DNA of 64,000 bases from Paenibacillus sp. RC334 (GTDB lineage Bacteria > Bacillota > Bacilli > Paenibacillales > Paenibacillaceae): NCBI RefSeq assembly GCF_030034735.1, contig NZ_CP125370.1, positions 2,108,001-2,172,000 of the forward strand, in the 5' to 3' direction. The translations under genes were made by a program, and so were the position numbers. Position 1 is the stretch's first letter; every line of letters starts with the position of its first letter. Below are positions 23,684-33,866 of this stretch, one piece after another. The notes below the pieces were generated by a model. That model saw nothing but the letters and a program-made list of their open reading frames with translations, was not told where the DNA came from and searched no databases.

Positions 23684-24659
23684 TGCCATGGGGGGAGACA
23701 ATGCTCCCGAGGCGACAGTAGAGGGCGCGTTATCTGCGGCGGCGGAATGGAAGGATACAGACATTACGCTGGTTGGTGACCGGGAACGAATCGAATCGGT
23801 GCTGAACGGCAGAGTGTTGCCTGCGAATCTCAGCATTCGCCATACATCTGAAACGATAGATGCGCAGGACGAGCCTGTGAAGGCAGTACGACGTAAAAAG
23901 GATGCCTCGATGGTCGTAGCTGGCCGAATGGTCAAAGAAGGCGAAGCGGATGCCATGATATCGGCAGGTAATACGGGTGCGCTGATGACGACAGGGTTGC
24001 TGGTGGTCGGGAGAATGGAAGGCATTGAGCGCCCTGCTCTCGCACCGATGATTCCGACGATTGACGATCAGGGTGTGCTGGCGCTGGACTTGGGAGCTAA
24101 TATGGACGCGAAGCCCGAACATCTTGCCCAATATGCGCTGATGGGTAGCTTGTACCGCCAAAAGGTTCATGGTGTGGCTTCCCCCAGAGTGGGTTTACTG
24201 AATGTTGGGACGGAAGCCGGGAAGGGCAATGAACTGACGAAACTGGCTTTCCCTCTGATTGAGCAGTTGCCTGTTAATTTTGTAGGTAATGTAGAGTCCA
24301 GAGACGTTCTGACCGGGAATTGCGATGTGCTGGTGTGTGACGGATTCGCCGGAAACATCATGCTGAAATCGCTGGAGGGTACGGCGGGTACGATATTTTC
24401 TCTCTTAAAGGAGCAGTTTAGTAAATCTTTAAAGACCAAGCTAGCAGCGGCCCTGATTATGCGTGAGCTTCGCGGTTTGAAAGATAAGCTGGACTACAAA
24501 GAGCATGGTGGCGCTCCATTGCTGGGGCTGAGCGGGCTCGTCTTGAAGGGTCACGGTTCATCTGACGGCATTGCCGTCAAAAACGCGGTAAGACAGGCCC
24601 GTACGGCCTTGCAAAACCAGTTGGTGGAAAGTATATCCAAGGAAATCAGCAGGAAGTGA
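23667..24659 (+). CDS. plsX: Phosphate acyltransferase PlsX
   Basis: Makes acyl-phosphate from acyl-ACP for PlsY-dependent phosphatidic acid synthesis; peripheral membrane enzyme. The 330-residue protein starts MRIAIDAMGGDNAPEATVEG, then has MISAGNTGALM about 95-105 and VCDGFAGNIMLKSLEG about 230. AAGGAGG lies 8 nt before the ATG inside the end of fapR. The stop overlaps a possible GTG start of fabH, a sign of translational coupling. Confidence 0.96.
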   Translation: MRIAIDAMGGDNAPEATVEGALSAAAEWKDTDITLVGDRERIESVLNGRVLPANLSIRHTSETIDAQDEPVKAVRRKKDASMVVAGRMVKEGEADAMISAGNTGALMTTGLLVVGRMEGIERPALAPMIPTIDDQGVLALDLGANMDAKPEHLAQYALMGSLYRQKVHGVASPRVGLLNVGTEAGKGNELTKLAFPLIEQLPVNFVGNVESRDVLTGNCDVLVCDGFAGNIMLKSLEGTAGTIFSLLKEQFSKSLKTKLAAALIMRELRGLKDKLDYKEHGGAPLLGLSGLVLKGHGSSDGIAVKNAVRQARTALQNQLVESISKEISRK

Positions 24660-24667
24660 GTGACGAT

Positions 24668-25657
24668 ATGAATAATTTGCGATCGGTTGGTGTTATCGGA
24701 ACAGGGAAATACGTGCCTGAAAAAATATTGACGAACAAAGATTTGGAAGCAATTGTGGAAACAAGTGACGAATGGATTGTCAGTCGTACAGGAATTCAGG
24801 AGCGCCACATTGCGGCTCCAGAGCAGGCCACATCCGATCTGGCTTATGAAGCAGCGATTAAGGCATTGGCATCCGCAGGTATGACCGCACAGGATTTGGA
24901 TCTGATCATTGTGGCTACGGTTACGCCGGACATGGCGTTTCCTTCGACTGCCTGCATTCTTCAGGACAAGCTTGGAGCCAAAGGCGCAGCGGCTTTTGAT
25001 TTGTCTGCGGCATGCTCAGGGTTTGTATATGGGCTGGCAACTGCGACGAGCTTTATTAAGACGGGCATTTATAATAATGCGTTAATCATTGGGGCAGACT
25101 GTCTTTCCCGAATCACGGATTATACAGACCGCAATACTTGTGTTCTTTTCGGAGACGGTGCAGGAGCTGTAGTAATTGGTGAAGTACCTGAGGGTAGAGG
25201 ATTCCAATCCTTTGATCTCGGTGCCGAAGGAGCAGGAGGCGGATTGCTTAAGCTGGAAGCTGGCGGTTCACGTTTGCCTGCGAGTGCGGATACTGTGGAA
25301 AACAAGCAACACTATATTTATATGAACGGACGCGAAGTATTCAAGTTCGCGGTACGTGTTATGGGAACGGCAACTGTCGATGTGCTTGAAAAAGCGGGGC
25401 TTTCCAAAGATGATATTGATTTGTTCGTTCCGCATCAAGCCAATATTCGCATTATTCAATCGGCGATGCAGCGTTTGGATCTACCGGAAGAAAAGGTTAT
25501 CATTAATGTTCATAAATATGCGAATACATCAGCTGCATCAATTCCTCTTGCGCTTGTAGAAGCAGCCGAGGAAGGTCGCATGAAGGAAGGCGACCGGGTA
25601 TTAATGGTGGGCTTCGGCGGTGGTTTGACTTGGGGCGCGTCGGTTCTTGTCTGGTAA
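24668..25657 (+). CDS. fabH: Beta-ketoacyl-ACP synthase III
   Basis: Starts fatty-acid chains by condensing an acyl-CoA primer with malonyl-ACP. The 329-residue enzyme has catalytic C116 in FDLSAACSGFVYG, the histidine in VPHQANIRI and the asparagine in KYANTSAAS. ATG 24668 is used; a GTG at 24656 overlapping the plsX stop (GTGA) is an alternative. In Paenibacillus this enzyme probably prefers branched primers, as in other Bacillales, but specificity cannot be read here. B. subtilis does not carry fabH at this site, so the operon is expanded. Confidence 0.96.
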   Translation: MNNLRSVGVIGTGKYVPEKILTNKDLEAIVETSDEWIVSRTGIQERHIAAPEQATSDLAYEAAIKALASAGMTAQDLDLIIVATVTPDMAFPSTACILQDKLGAKGAAAFDLSAACSGFVYGLATATSFIKTGIYNNALIIGADCLSRITDYTDRNTCVLFGDGAGAVVIGEVPEGRGFQSFDLGAEGAGGGLLKLEAGGSRLPASADTVENKQHYIYMNGREVFKFAVRVMGTATVDVLEKAGLSKDDIDLFVPHQANIRIIQSAMQRLDLPEEKVIINVHKYANTSAASIPLALVEAAEEGRMKEGDRVLMVGFGGGLTWGASVLVW

Positions 25658-25738
25658 GAAAGCGGCGGGTTTGATACAATATTGAATTTGTCTGGTACTT
25701 TACAGGACAAGCATTGGATACAGAGAGGTGCATACACG

Positions 25739-26680
25739 ATGGGCAAAACGGCATTTATATTTCCCGGTCAGGGTTCACAAGCTGTAGGTATGGCTAAAGA
25801 TGTTTATGAAGCGGTTCCTGCAGCAAGAGAAGTGTTCCGCCAAGCGGACGAACGGTTGGGTTTTGCGCTAAGCTCACTGATTTTTGAAGGTCCAGATACA
25901 GCCTTGAAGCAAACATCCAATACGCAACCTGCGCTGTTGACGGCGAGCATTGCGTTGTATGAAGCGTTCAAGGAAAAGGGCATTCGCCCTGATTACGTGG
26001 CTGGACACAGTCTTGGAGAATACAGCGCGCTCGTTGCTTCTGGCGTACTTGCATTTGAAGATGCAGTTGAGATCGTTCGTACTCGTGGGGAGTTCATGGA
26101 GCAAGCCATTCCTGACGGACAAGGCGGGATGGCTGCTGTACTGGGAGCCGACCGTGAAGCGCTGTCGACACTATGCCGTGATATTACGGAATCTGGTCAA
26201 CTGGTCGAATTGGCGAACATCAACTGCCCGGGGCAGATTGTCGTATCCGGTGCGAAGGAGGGCGTAGCCGCTGTCGCTGAACGCGTGAAGGAAGCGGGTG
26301 GCAAACGTGCTATTACTTTGGAGGTCAGTGGTCCTTTTCATTCTTCGTTGATGAAGGAAGCAGCGATTAAGTTGTCCGGCAAGCTGGAAGACGTAGCTTT
26401 CTCCAAAGCTCAGGTTCCGGTTGTAGCCAATGTCACAGCGAAACCTGTGCGTGAGGGTGGCGAAATTCGCCAGCTACTGGTCGAGCAGGTCTATTCCCCG
26501 GTATTGTGGGAAGACAGTGTAGCATGGCTGCTGGAGCAGGGAGTTGACACTTTTGTCGAGTTCGGACCGGGCAGTGTTTTGACCGGACTGGTTAAAAAGA
26601 TCGACAAAACGGTTAAGCTGTATAATATAAGCAGCCTGGAATCGCTTGTTTCGGTAACGGAAGCCTTGGAGGCCCGTTAA
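25739..26680 (+). CDS. fabD: Malonyl-CoA:ACP transacylase
   Basis: Loads malonyl groups from CoA onto ACP. The 313-residue protein has [13 protein letters not shown], the nucleophile S91 in [14 protein letters not shown], the arginine in VRTRGEFME, and the histidine in GPFHSSLM about 201. AGAGGTG lies before ATG 25739. It sits between fabH and fabG. Confidence 0.97.
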   Translation: MGKTAFIFPGQGSQAVGMAKDVYEAVPAAREVFRQADERLGFALSSLIFEGPDTALKQTSNTQPALLTASIALYEAFKEKGIRPDYVAGHSLGEYSALVASGVLAFEDAVEIVRTRGEFMEQAIPDGQGGMAAVLGADREALSTLCRDITESGQLVELANINCPGQIVVSGAKEGVAAVAERVKEAGGKRAITLEVSGPFHSSLMKEAAIKLSGKLEDVAFSKAQVPVVANVTAKPVREGGEIRQLLVEQVYSPVLWEDSVAWLLEQGVDTFVEFGPGSVLTGLVKKIDKTVKLYNISSLESLVSVTEALEAR

Positions 26681-26732
26681 AAGTAGCAATTATCGCCTTA
26701 ACGGTTATATACTTGCAAGGGGAGGCTGGATG

Positions 26733-27482
26733 ATGTCTAAGCCATTAAGTGGAAAAACGGCGCTCGTTACAGGGGCGTCACGGGGGATCGGCCGCAGTAT
26801 CGCATTGGCGTTGGCTGAAGCAGGCGCTAATGTAGCGGTAAACTACGCTGGTAGTGAAGCGGCTGCGGCAGAGGTTGCGGAGCAAATTCGTGCCAAAGGC
26901 GTGGAAGCTATTACGGTTCAGGCTAATGTCGGTCGCGCCGACGAGGCAGATCGGTTAATCAAGGATGTGATCGGCGCTTGGGGCAAGATCGATATTCTGG
27001 TGAATAATGCCGGAATAACAAGAGATAATTTAATCATGCGTATGAAGGAAGAGGAGTTCGATCAGGTGATCGAAACGAATCTGAAAGGTGTGTTTAATTG
27101 CCTCAAGGCAGCGACTCGTCCGATGATAAAGCAGCGTTCCGGTCGGATCATCAATATTTCTTCCGTTGTCGGCGTACTCGGCAATGCAGGACAAGCCAAC
27201 TATGTGGCTGCCAAAGCAGGAGTGATCGGTCTTACCAAATCGTCCGCGAGGGAGCTTGCTTCGAGAGGTATTACAGTCAACTGCGTAGCCCCAGGATTCA
27301 TTGATACCGAAATGACACAGGTGCTTGCTGATGATTTGCGTGACAATATGCTCAGCGGTATTCCGCTGGCCCGTCTCGGACGGCCTGAGGAAATTGCGGA
27401 TGTGGTGCTATTTTTGGCCTCTGATGCTTCCTCATACATGACGGGCCAGACTTTGCATGTGGATGGCGGCATGTACATGTAG
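26733..27482 (+). CDS. fabG: 3-oxoacyl-ACP reductase
   Basis: NADPH-dependent short-chain dehydrogenase that reduces beta-ketoacyl-ACP. The 249-residue protein has TGASRGIG (cofactor loop) about 14-21, NNAG about 90, the catalytic serine in [15 protein letters not shown] with the Tyr and Lys, and the final LHVDGGMYM. Two tandem ATGs exist; the second has the better distance from GGGGAGG. Confidence 0.96.
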   Translation: MSKPLSGKTALVTGASRGIGRSIALALAEAGANVAVNYAGSEAAAAEVAEQIRAKGVEAITVQANVGRADEADRLIKDVIGAWGKIDILVNNAGITRDNLIMRMKEEEFDQVIETNLKGVFNCLKAATRPMIKQRSGRIINISSVVGVLGNAGQANYVAAKAGVIGLTKSSARELASRGITVNCVAPGFIDTEMTQVLADDLRDNMLSGIPLARLGRPEEIADVVLFLASDASSYMTGQTLHVDGGMYM

Positions 27483-27540
27483 CTACATGTAGCTAATCCG
27501 CATGCCCCGAAGAAGAGTAGTGATTGAAAACTCTCTTCTA

Positions 27541-27569
27541 TGGCATTTTAATTGTAATTTTCGTATAAT
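27541..27569 (+). promoter_or_regulatory. Possible internal promoter of acpP
   Basis: Perfect TATAAT (27564-27569) with TGGCAT 17 nt upstream, 22 nt before the acpP start. A separate promoter would fit the high demand for ACP. Confidence 0.35.
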
Positions 27570-27591
27570 ACCTAAGGAGGAGGTGAGCCGG

Positions 27592-27825
27592 ATGTCCGAC
27601 GTATTGGAGCGCGTAAAGCGCATTGTCGTTGACCGTTTGGGAGCCGACGAAGCCGAAGTTACACTTGAAGCATCTTTCAAAGATGATTTAGGCGCTGATT
27701 CTCTCGATGTAGTTGAATTGGTTATGGAATTGGAAGATGAGTTTGATATGGAAATCTCTGATGAAGATGCAGAGAAAATTACAACCGTAGGTGAAGTTGT
27801 AAAGTACATACAATCTCATACCTAA
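27592..27825 (+). CDS. acpP: Acyl carrier protein
   Basis: Acidic 77-residue carrier of growing acyl chains. The phosphopantetheine site is S37 in [19 protein letters not shown]. Four-helix pattern, normal length. A very strong ribosome site, AGGAGGAGGTGA, precedes the ATG. A hairpin lies just after the stop, so part of transcription may end before fabF. Confidence 0.98.
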   Translation: MSDVLERVKRIVVDRLGADEAEVTLEASFKDDLGADSLDVVELVMELEDEFDMEISDEDAEKITTVGEVVKYIQSHT

Positions 27826-27836
27826 TTCAAGTCAAC

Positions 27837-27870
27837 AAAGTCCCGTTCTGTTACAGGCGGGACTTTCTCC
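27837..27870 (+). terminator. Hairpin after acpP
   Basis: AAAGTCCCG and CGGGACTTT form a 9-bp stem followed only by CTCC. Could be a partial terminator or an mRNA-stabilising 3' end. Confidence 0.55.
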
Positions 27871-28050
27871 TAATCATACAGATTGAACTAAAGACGGAAT
27901 TGCCGCGTGTTCTTGAGCTTGGCTCGGCATGACTTAGTCAAGGGTGGGAGTAAGCGGCATTACTAACTTTAGTTGATTCTATATTATTTTTGCACACAAG
28001 AGCGTACGGCCTTGAAATACAATATGCAGTAGACATAGAGGTGATTATCT

Positions 28051-29290
28051 TTGAAACAACGTGTTGTCATAACAGGAATGGGTGTAATCACTTCGCTGGG
28101 ACAGGATTTGAACACACTGTGGGATAATCTGATGGCTGGAAAATCTGGCGTCAGTGAAATCGAAGCTTTCGATACCAGTGAATATACAACGAAAATTGCG
28201 GCTTCTATTAAGGATTTTAATCCTGAGGATTATATAGAGCGCAAGGATGCCCGAAAAAATGGATCGTTTTGTACAATTTGCTGTTGCCGCCAGTAAATTG
28301 GCACTCAAGGATAGCGGACTCGTAATCGGAGAGAACGCCGATGCCGAGCGTGTTGGTGTATCCGTTGGCTCCGGTATTGGCGGATTGGGTACCTGGGAGG
28401 ATCAGCACAATGCGCTGATTGAAAAAGGACCTAAACGCGTAAGCCCTTTCTTTATCCCGATGATGATTGCTAATATGGGTTCCGGTCAAGTGTCGATTTC
28501 ACTCGGCGCTAAAGGACCTAATACATCACCGGTTACGGCTTGTGCAACGGGTAGTCATGCGATCGGCGATTCGTTCCGCATGATTCAGCGTGGTGATGCT
28601 GACGCTATGATTTGCGGCGGAGCTGAGGCAACTATTCGTCCTATTGGAATGGCTGGCTTTTGTTCGATGCGGGCGATGTCCACTCGTAATGATGAGCCTG
28701 AGAAGGCAAGCCGTCCTTTTGATACAGACAGAGACGGATTTGTTATGGGCGAAGGCTCCGGTGTTCTGATTCTGGAATCGTTGGAGCACGCATTGAAGCG
28801 CGGCGCACGTATTTACGGCGAAGTGATCGGCTACGGTCTGTCCGGCGATGCACATCATATGACAGAGCCAGATCCGGATGGTGCAGCACGCTGTATTAAA
28901 ATGGCGATCCGCGACGCAGGGTTGAATCCTGAAGATATTGATTATATCAATGCGCATGGTACATCCACGCCAGTCGGTGACAAATCGGAAACAGAAGCGG
29001 TTAAGAAAACGCTTGGAGACCACGCCTATAAAGTGGCGATTAGCTCAACCAAGTCAATGACGGGGCATTTGTTGGGTGCAGCTGGCGGTGTTGAAGCCGT
29101 GATTTGCGGATTGGCTCTCCAGCATCAGACCATTCCGCCGACGATTAATCTGGATAATCAGGACCCGGCTTGCGATCTTGATTATGTACCTAACGAGCCG
29201 AGAAAAGCGAAACTGAATGTAGTGATGTCCAATTCCTTCGGTTTTGGTGGTCACAATGCTACGGTTATTCTAAAAAAATATGAAGCGTAA
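28051..29290 (+). CDS. fabF: Beta-ketoacyl-ACP synthase II, one frameshift
   Basis: Elongating condensing enzyme of fatty-acid synthesis, 412 residues if one base is removed. Frame 1 gives [19 protein letters not shown] up to ERKDARK; the rest ([20 protein letters not shown] onward) lies in another frame. The break is A6 at 28254-28259, which should be A5. The catalytic triad is intact: Cys in [10 protein letters not shown], His in [11 protein letters not shown], His in GHLLGAAGG. Start TTG 28051 with GAGGTGA upstream. A usually essential enzyme with no other damage, so sequence error is much more likely than loss. rnc follows after 12 nt. Confidence 0.93.
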
Positions 29291-29302
29291 GGGGTCAGTT
29301 CG

Positions 29303-30001
29303 TTGAGTGGAGACTTGAAGCAATTACAGCAGAAACTTCATATTCAATTCAACAACCGGCAGCTTCTGAAGCAGGCCTTTACGCACGCTTCCTACGTAAA
29401 CGAACATCGGTTCAGTCAGCATGCAGACAATGAGCGGCTTGAATTTTTAGGCGACGCAGTTCTGGAGCTGACCGTATCCGAGCAATTGTACAATCAGTAC
29501 CCTAACCGGCCGGAAGGCGAGCTGACCAAGCTGCGTGCAGCCATTGTCTGTGAGCCTTCTCTGGTGAAATTTGCTGTCGGACTTGAGTTCGGGCAATATG
29601 TACTGCTTGGCAAAGGTGAAGAGCTGACAGGCGGACGTACTCGTCCGGCTCTGTTGGCCGATGTATTCGAAGCGTTCGTAGGCGCGCTTTATTTGGATCA
29701 GGGTCTGGATGCCGTCCGGTCGTTTCTGGAACGTTATATTTTTCCTCAAATTGTGTTAAACGGTAAGCTTCAGATGAGTGATTTCAAAACAGAGCTTCAG
29801 GAACTGACGCAGCATCATAACATGGGGATGCTTGAATACAAGATTGTGGAGGAGCGCGGACCTGCCCATGAGCGCGAGTTTGTAGCTGAGGTATATATGG
29901 GCAGCGAACGGCTGGGTACAGGTACAGGACGCTCCAAAAAAGAAGCTGAGCAGCAGGCGGCGGCAGTAGCCTTAAACCGTTTGAAACTGGCAGAATCGTA
30001 A
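29303..30001 (+). CDS. rnc: Ribonuclease III
   Basis: Double-strand RNA endonuclease for rRNA maturation. The 232-residue protein has the catalytic signature [14 protein letters not shown] about 47-60 and [13 protein letters not shown] about 120, then the dsRNA-binding domain from about 157 with [16 protein letters not shown]. Start TTG 29303 with GGGG before it. It is followed by a large terminator before smc. Confidence 0.96.
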   Translation: MSGDLKQLQQKLHIQFNNRQLLKQAFTHASYVNEHRFSQHADNERLEFLGDAVLELTVSEQLYNQYPNRPEGELTKLRAAIVCEPSLVKFAVGLEFGQYVLLGKGEELTGGRTRPALLADVFEAFVGALYLDQGLDAVRSFLERYIFPQIVLNGKLQMSDFKTELQELTQHHNMGMLEYKIVEERGPAHEREFVAEVYMGSERLGTGTGRSKKEAEQQAAAVALNRLKLAES

Positions 30002-30050
30002 TCGGTACCTGAGCGGCCCGGACGGGTTACACGAGCAGGGGACACAAAGT

Positions 30051-30119
30051 AAGAGCAAAGGGCAGTCCGCGGGGAGTCCCGGCCCGCAATGGCGAATGGA
30101 CTGCGTTTTGCTCTTTTTT
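30051..30119 (+). terminator. Large terminator between rnc and smc
   Basis: AGAGCAAAGGGCAGTCC pairs with GGACTGCGTTTTGCTCT, with a GC-rich inner arm, followed by T6. About 70 nt in all. Confidence 0.8.
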
Positions 30120-30258
30120 CGTGGCTTTGCTACTGTAGCTTTGTATGTCTTTGCCGCGCTTTATCCGCGGTAGTCTTGTGCTACAATAGGGATAATTCTT
30201 GTTAACCAGGTAAACGGTGTTGTACAAGCATATTTAAATGTTAGAGGTGAGATTGAGT

Positions 30259-33200
30259 ATGTTTTTAAAGCGCATTGAGCTGGCGGGCTTCAAATCGTTT
30301 GCAGATAAAACGGAGATGGAATTTGTCCGCGGCATTACAGCGGTCGTCGGACCCAATGGAAGCGGAAAGAGTAATATATCCGACGGTATTCGCTGGGTGC
30401 TGGGTGAACAGAGCGCCAAATCACTGCGCGGCGGTAAAATGGAGGACATTATTTTTGCGGGTAGTGATGCACGTAAGGCTGTTAATTACGGCGAAGTGTC
30501 GCTTACGCTGGATAATGAGGATCAGGCGTTGCCTCTTGATTTTGGAGAAGTCACGGTCACGCGGCGTGTGCATCGCAGTGGAGATAGTGAATATTTTATT
30601 AACCGACAATCATGCAGACTCCGTGATATTACCGAGCTGTTTATGGATACAGGTATTGGTAAAGAAGCTTATTCCATTATCGGACAGGGGCGCATTGAAG
30701 AGATTTTGAGTACCCGTTCCGAGGACCGCCGGGGGATTTTTGAGGAAGCGTCCGGTATCGTGAAATATAAATCACGTAAAAAAGATGCGGTTCGCAAGTT
30801 GGATGACACGGAGCAAAATTTGCTTCGGATTCATGATTTGGTCAGTGAGCTGGAGGATCAGATCGGACCGCTCAAGGAGCAGTCGGAAAAGGCAATCCAC
30901 TTTAAGGAGCTGCGGGGTGAACTGAAATCGAAGGAAATTTCGATGTATGTCCATCAGATTGAACAGATTCATACCTCGTGGAGCGATGCGACTTCCAAGC
31001 TGGCTTTGTTGCAGCAGGAGCAGCTACAGCTGTCTACGGTGGTGTCACGTCATGATGCGATGCTGGAGAGCGATCGTAACGAGCTGCGTCAGCTGGAGGA
31101 GCAAGTGGAACGGCTGCAAAGGGATCTGTTGCAATACAGTGAAGCTACGGAAAAGAGCGAAGGCTACGGCGAACTGTTAAAAGAGCGCACACGCAATCTG
31201 GAGGCAAACCGGGAGCAGCTCATTTTATCGCTCAGCACAAGCGAATCACGTCATTCCGAGCGCAAAAGTGAGCTGGATCTACTGAACGAAAAACTGTCTG
31301 CATTGACTGTTGAGCTTGACGAGCTGCGTGAACGGCTATCCGACGAAGAGGCGAAGCTGATTGGTGTCACAGGTGGAATCAGCCAGGAGCAGGAGGAAAG
31401 CCTGAAGGGCGGACTGCTGGAGCTGATGAATCAGATGGCACAGGCCCGTAACGAAATCCGTTATACCGACCAGCAGAAGGAAGCGTTGGAACGGCGGGTG
31501 ACTCGCGTAAGTGACGAATCCGGCAAATGGGAAGCCCAGAAAGCTGAACTGGAACAGCGTAAAAAGGGTTTGGAAACGGCTGTTCAGAAGCTTGGTCAGG
31601 AAATCAGCAGTCTGCGCAGCGGATATATTCAGGGAAGCGAAAAATACCAGGCGCTGCAAAAGCTGCTGGAAGAAAGCCAGGGTACTGTCCGCAAATGGGA
31701 ACAAAAACGTGAGGCCCAAATTTCACGCCGAGATACGATGAAGGAAATGCAGGATGACTTCGACGGCTTTATGCTGGGCGTTAAAGAAGTGCTGAAGGCG
31801 GCACGCAAAGAAACCCTGCATGGCGTGCATGGAGCTGTAGCAGAGCTGATCCGGGTACCTGAGCATTTGGAGCAGGCGATGGAAACGGCTTTGGGCGCTT
31901 CGATGCAGCATATCGTGATGGAAAATGAATCGGTGTCCAGACAGGCGATCAGCTTTTTGAAGCAGCGTCAGCTGGGCAGAGCGACGTTTTTGCCTATGGA
32001 TGTTATCCGTCCGCGTCAAATTGGGGCGGGTGAACGCCAAATCGTGGAAGGCGCCGAGGGTTTTGTCGGAATTGGTGCGGATCTTGTTCAGTATGATGAA
32101 CGGTATGCTGGCATTGTAGGCAGCCTTCTGGGAAATGTGGTTATTGCCCGTACGCTGGAAGATGCGAACCGTATTGCGGCTCGTTGCCAATATAGATATC
32201 GCGTCGTGACGCTGGAAGGCGATGTCGTCAATGCAGGTGGTTCCATGACAGGTGGTAGCCAATTCAAGAAAAATGCCAATTTGCTTGGACGTAAACGTCA
32301 GCTGGATCAGCTTGATCAGGATATTATCGATACGGAGCAACAAATTGCAAGGCTGCGTCAGAGCGCGGTAGATGCAAAACGTCAGTTGGAAGAGACACAG
32401 ACCCGTTTGGACGAGCTGCGTCAGGGCGGCGATGTGAAGCGCGGCGAAGAGCAGCAGGCAGCAATGGAACTCAAGCAACTGGAGCATGAGCTTCGTCATG
32501 TTCTGGAGCAGGTGGCTGCATCTGGTCAGGAGAAGAAGGGTTTTGATCAGGAGATCAAGGAACTGGAAGCTTCCCGTGAAGAGGCGTTGCTGAAATTAGC
32601 TGCGCTGGAGGATGAAGAGAAGAAAACCCACCAGGCTATCCATGCCGCTGAATTTGCCCGTAAGGCCAACGAATCTGCGAAAGAACAGTTACAGGGAGAA
32701 CTTACGAATCTCAAGGTAAGAGAAGGAAAGCTGGATCAGGAGCGTTTTTCACTGGAAGAACAGCTGCGTAGATTACGGGGAGATTATGATACCCTTGGCA
32801 AGGATTCGAGACAGAACAAGACCTTGCTTGCTTCCATCGAAGCTGATCTGCTGACCAATGAGCAGGAAAGCGTGAAGCAGATTGAAAATCTCAATCAGTA
32901 TCGGCTTAAAAAGGAAGAGGCTTCGCAGCAATTGGAATTTAAGCGTGCTGCACGCAGTAGCTTGTCCAAAAAGCTGGAAGTGGCCGAAAACGAGACGAAA
33001 GAGCAACGCGTTCAGCTCAAGTCTGTCGAAGAACAGCTTCGCCAGACAGAAATTGGAGTGAATCGGCTTGATGTAGAGCTGGAGAACGTCCTGAAAAAAT
33101 TGAGTGATGACTATGAACTCAGCTATGAGCTGGCCAAGCAGCGTTATCCGATACCAGAAGATATAGAAGGTACGCAGGCCGAGGTGCAAAGGCTCAAACG

Positions 33201-33828
33201 CGGTATTTCCGCATTGGGCGAAGTAAACCTGGGTGCCATTGAGGAATACCAGCGTGTGCATGAGCGTTATACGTTTCTCGATGAGCAGAAGTCTGATCTG
33301 GTCGAGGCCAAGACAACGCTCTATCAGGTTATTCGAGAAATGGATGATGAAATGTCCAAACGCTTCAAAGCCACTTTCGATGCCATCCGGCGCGAATTTG
33401 GTACGGTGTTCTCCAAGTTGTTCGGAGGCGGACGTGCTGATCTGGTGCTAATTGACCCGGAACGCATGTTAGAGACGGGAATTGACATCGTAGCCCAGCC
33501 GCCAGGAAAAAAACTGCAAAACTTGCAGCTACTGTCAGGAGGCGAGCGGGCGTTAACGGCGATGGCGCTATTGTTTGCCATTTTACATGTCAAGCCTGTC
33601 CCATTCTGTGTGCTGGATGAAGTGGAGGCCGCATTGGACGAAGCTAATGTGGTACGTTTTGCCCAATATTTGCGGGAATTCTCCGAGCAGACACAATTCA
33701 TTGTAGTTACACATCGCAAGGGAACGATGGAAGAAGCCGATGTGTTGTATGGGGTTACGATGGAAGAAGGCGGGGTTTCCAAGCTCGTATCCGTCAAGCT
33801 GGACAATGATGAAGCTGAGATTGCCTGA
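30259..33828 (+). CDS. smc: Chromosome segregation protein SMC
   Basis: Condensin ATPase of 1189 residues, normal length. Walker A GPNGSGKSN at 31-39; two long coiled coils (about 170-500 and 680-1000) around a hinge (about 505-670, ending AGGSMTGGS); the signature LSGGERALTA about 1092; Walker B FCVLDEVEAALDEAN about 1117. It works with ScpA/ScpB, encoded elsewhere. The ATG at 30259 has GAGGTGA 8 nt upstream; the earlier in-frame start overlaps this site. ftsY follows 38 nt later. Confidence 0.97.
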   Translation: MFLKRIELAGFKSFADKTEMEFVRGITAVVGPNGSGKSNISDGIRWVLGEQSAKSLRGGKMEDIIFAGSDARKAVNYGEVSLTLDNEDQALPLDFGEVTVTRRVHRSGDSEYFINRQSCRLRDITELFMDTGIGKEAYSIIGQGRIEEILSTRSEDRRGIFEEASGIVKYKSRKKDAVRKLDDTEQNLLRIHDLVSELEDQIGPLKEQSEKAIHFKELRGELKSKEISMYVHQIEQIHTSWSDATSKLALLQQEQLQLSTVVSRHDAMLESDRNELRQLEEQVERLQRDLLQYSEATEKSEGYGELLKERTRNLEANREQLILSLSTSESRHSERKSELDLLNEKLSALTVELDELRERLSDEEAKLIGVTGGISQEQEESLKGGLLELMNQMAQARNEIRYTDQQKEALERRVTRVSDESGKWEAQKAELEQRKKGLETAVQKLGQEISSLRSGYIQGSEKYQALQKLLEESQGTVRKWEQKREAQISRRDTMKEMQDDFDGFMLGVKEVLKAARKETLHGVHGAVAELIRVPEHLEQAMETALGASMQHIVMENESVSRQAISFLKQRQLGRATFLPMDVIRPRQIGAGERQIVEGAEGFVGIGADLVQYDERYAGIVGSLLGNVVIARTLEDANRIAARCQYRYRVVTLEGDVVNAGGSMTGGSQFKKNANLLGRKRQLDQLDQDIIDTEQQIARLRQSAVDAKRQLEETQTRLDELRQGGDVKRGEEQQAAMELKQLEHELRHVLEQVAASGQEKKGFDQEIKELEASREEALLKLAALEDEEKKTHQAIHAAEFARKANESAKEQLQGELTNLKVREGKLDQERFSLEEQLRRLRGDYDTLGKDSRQNKTLLASIEADLLTNEQESVKQIENLNQYRLKKEEASQQLEFKRAARSSLSKKLEVAENETKEQRVQLKSVEEQLRQTEIGVNRLDVELENVLKKLSDDYELSYELAKQRYPIPEDIEGTQAEVQRLKRGISALGEVNLGAIEEYQRVHERYTFLDEQKSDLVEAKTTLYQVIREMDDEMSKRFKATFDAIRREFGTVFSKLFGGGRADLVLIDPERMLETGIDIVAQPPGKKLQNLQLLSGGERALTAMALLFAILHVKPVPFCVLDEVEAALDEANVVRFAQYLREFSEQTQFIVVTHRKGTMEEADVLYGVTMEEGGVSKLVSVKLDNDEAEIA

Positions 33829-33866
33829 CATAAAATAACATACTTTCAGATCAACGGAGGGAACCT

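Noticed and set aside
27955..27985. Second FapR-like site before fabF
   Set aside because: Only a half-site resemblance (ACTAACTTTAGTTGA); does not fit the full palindrome.
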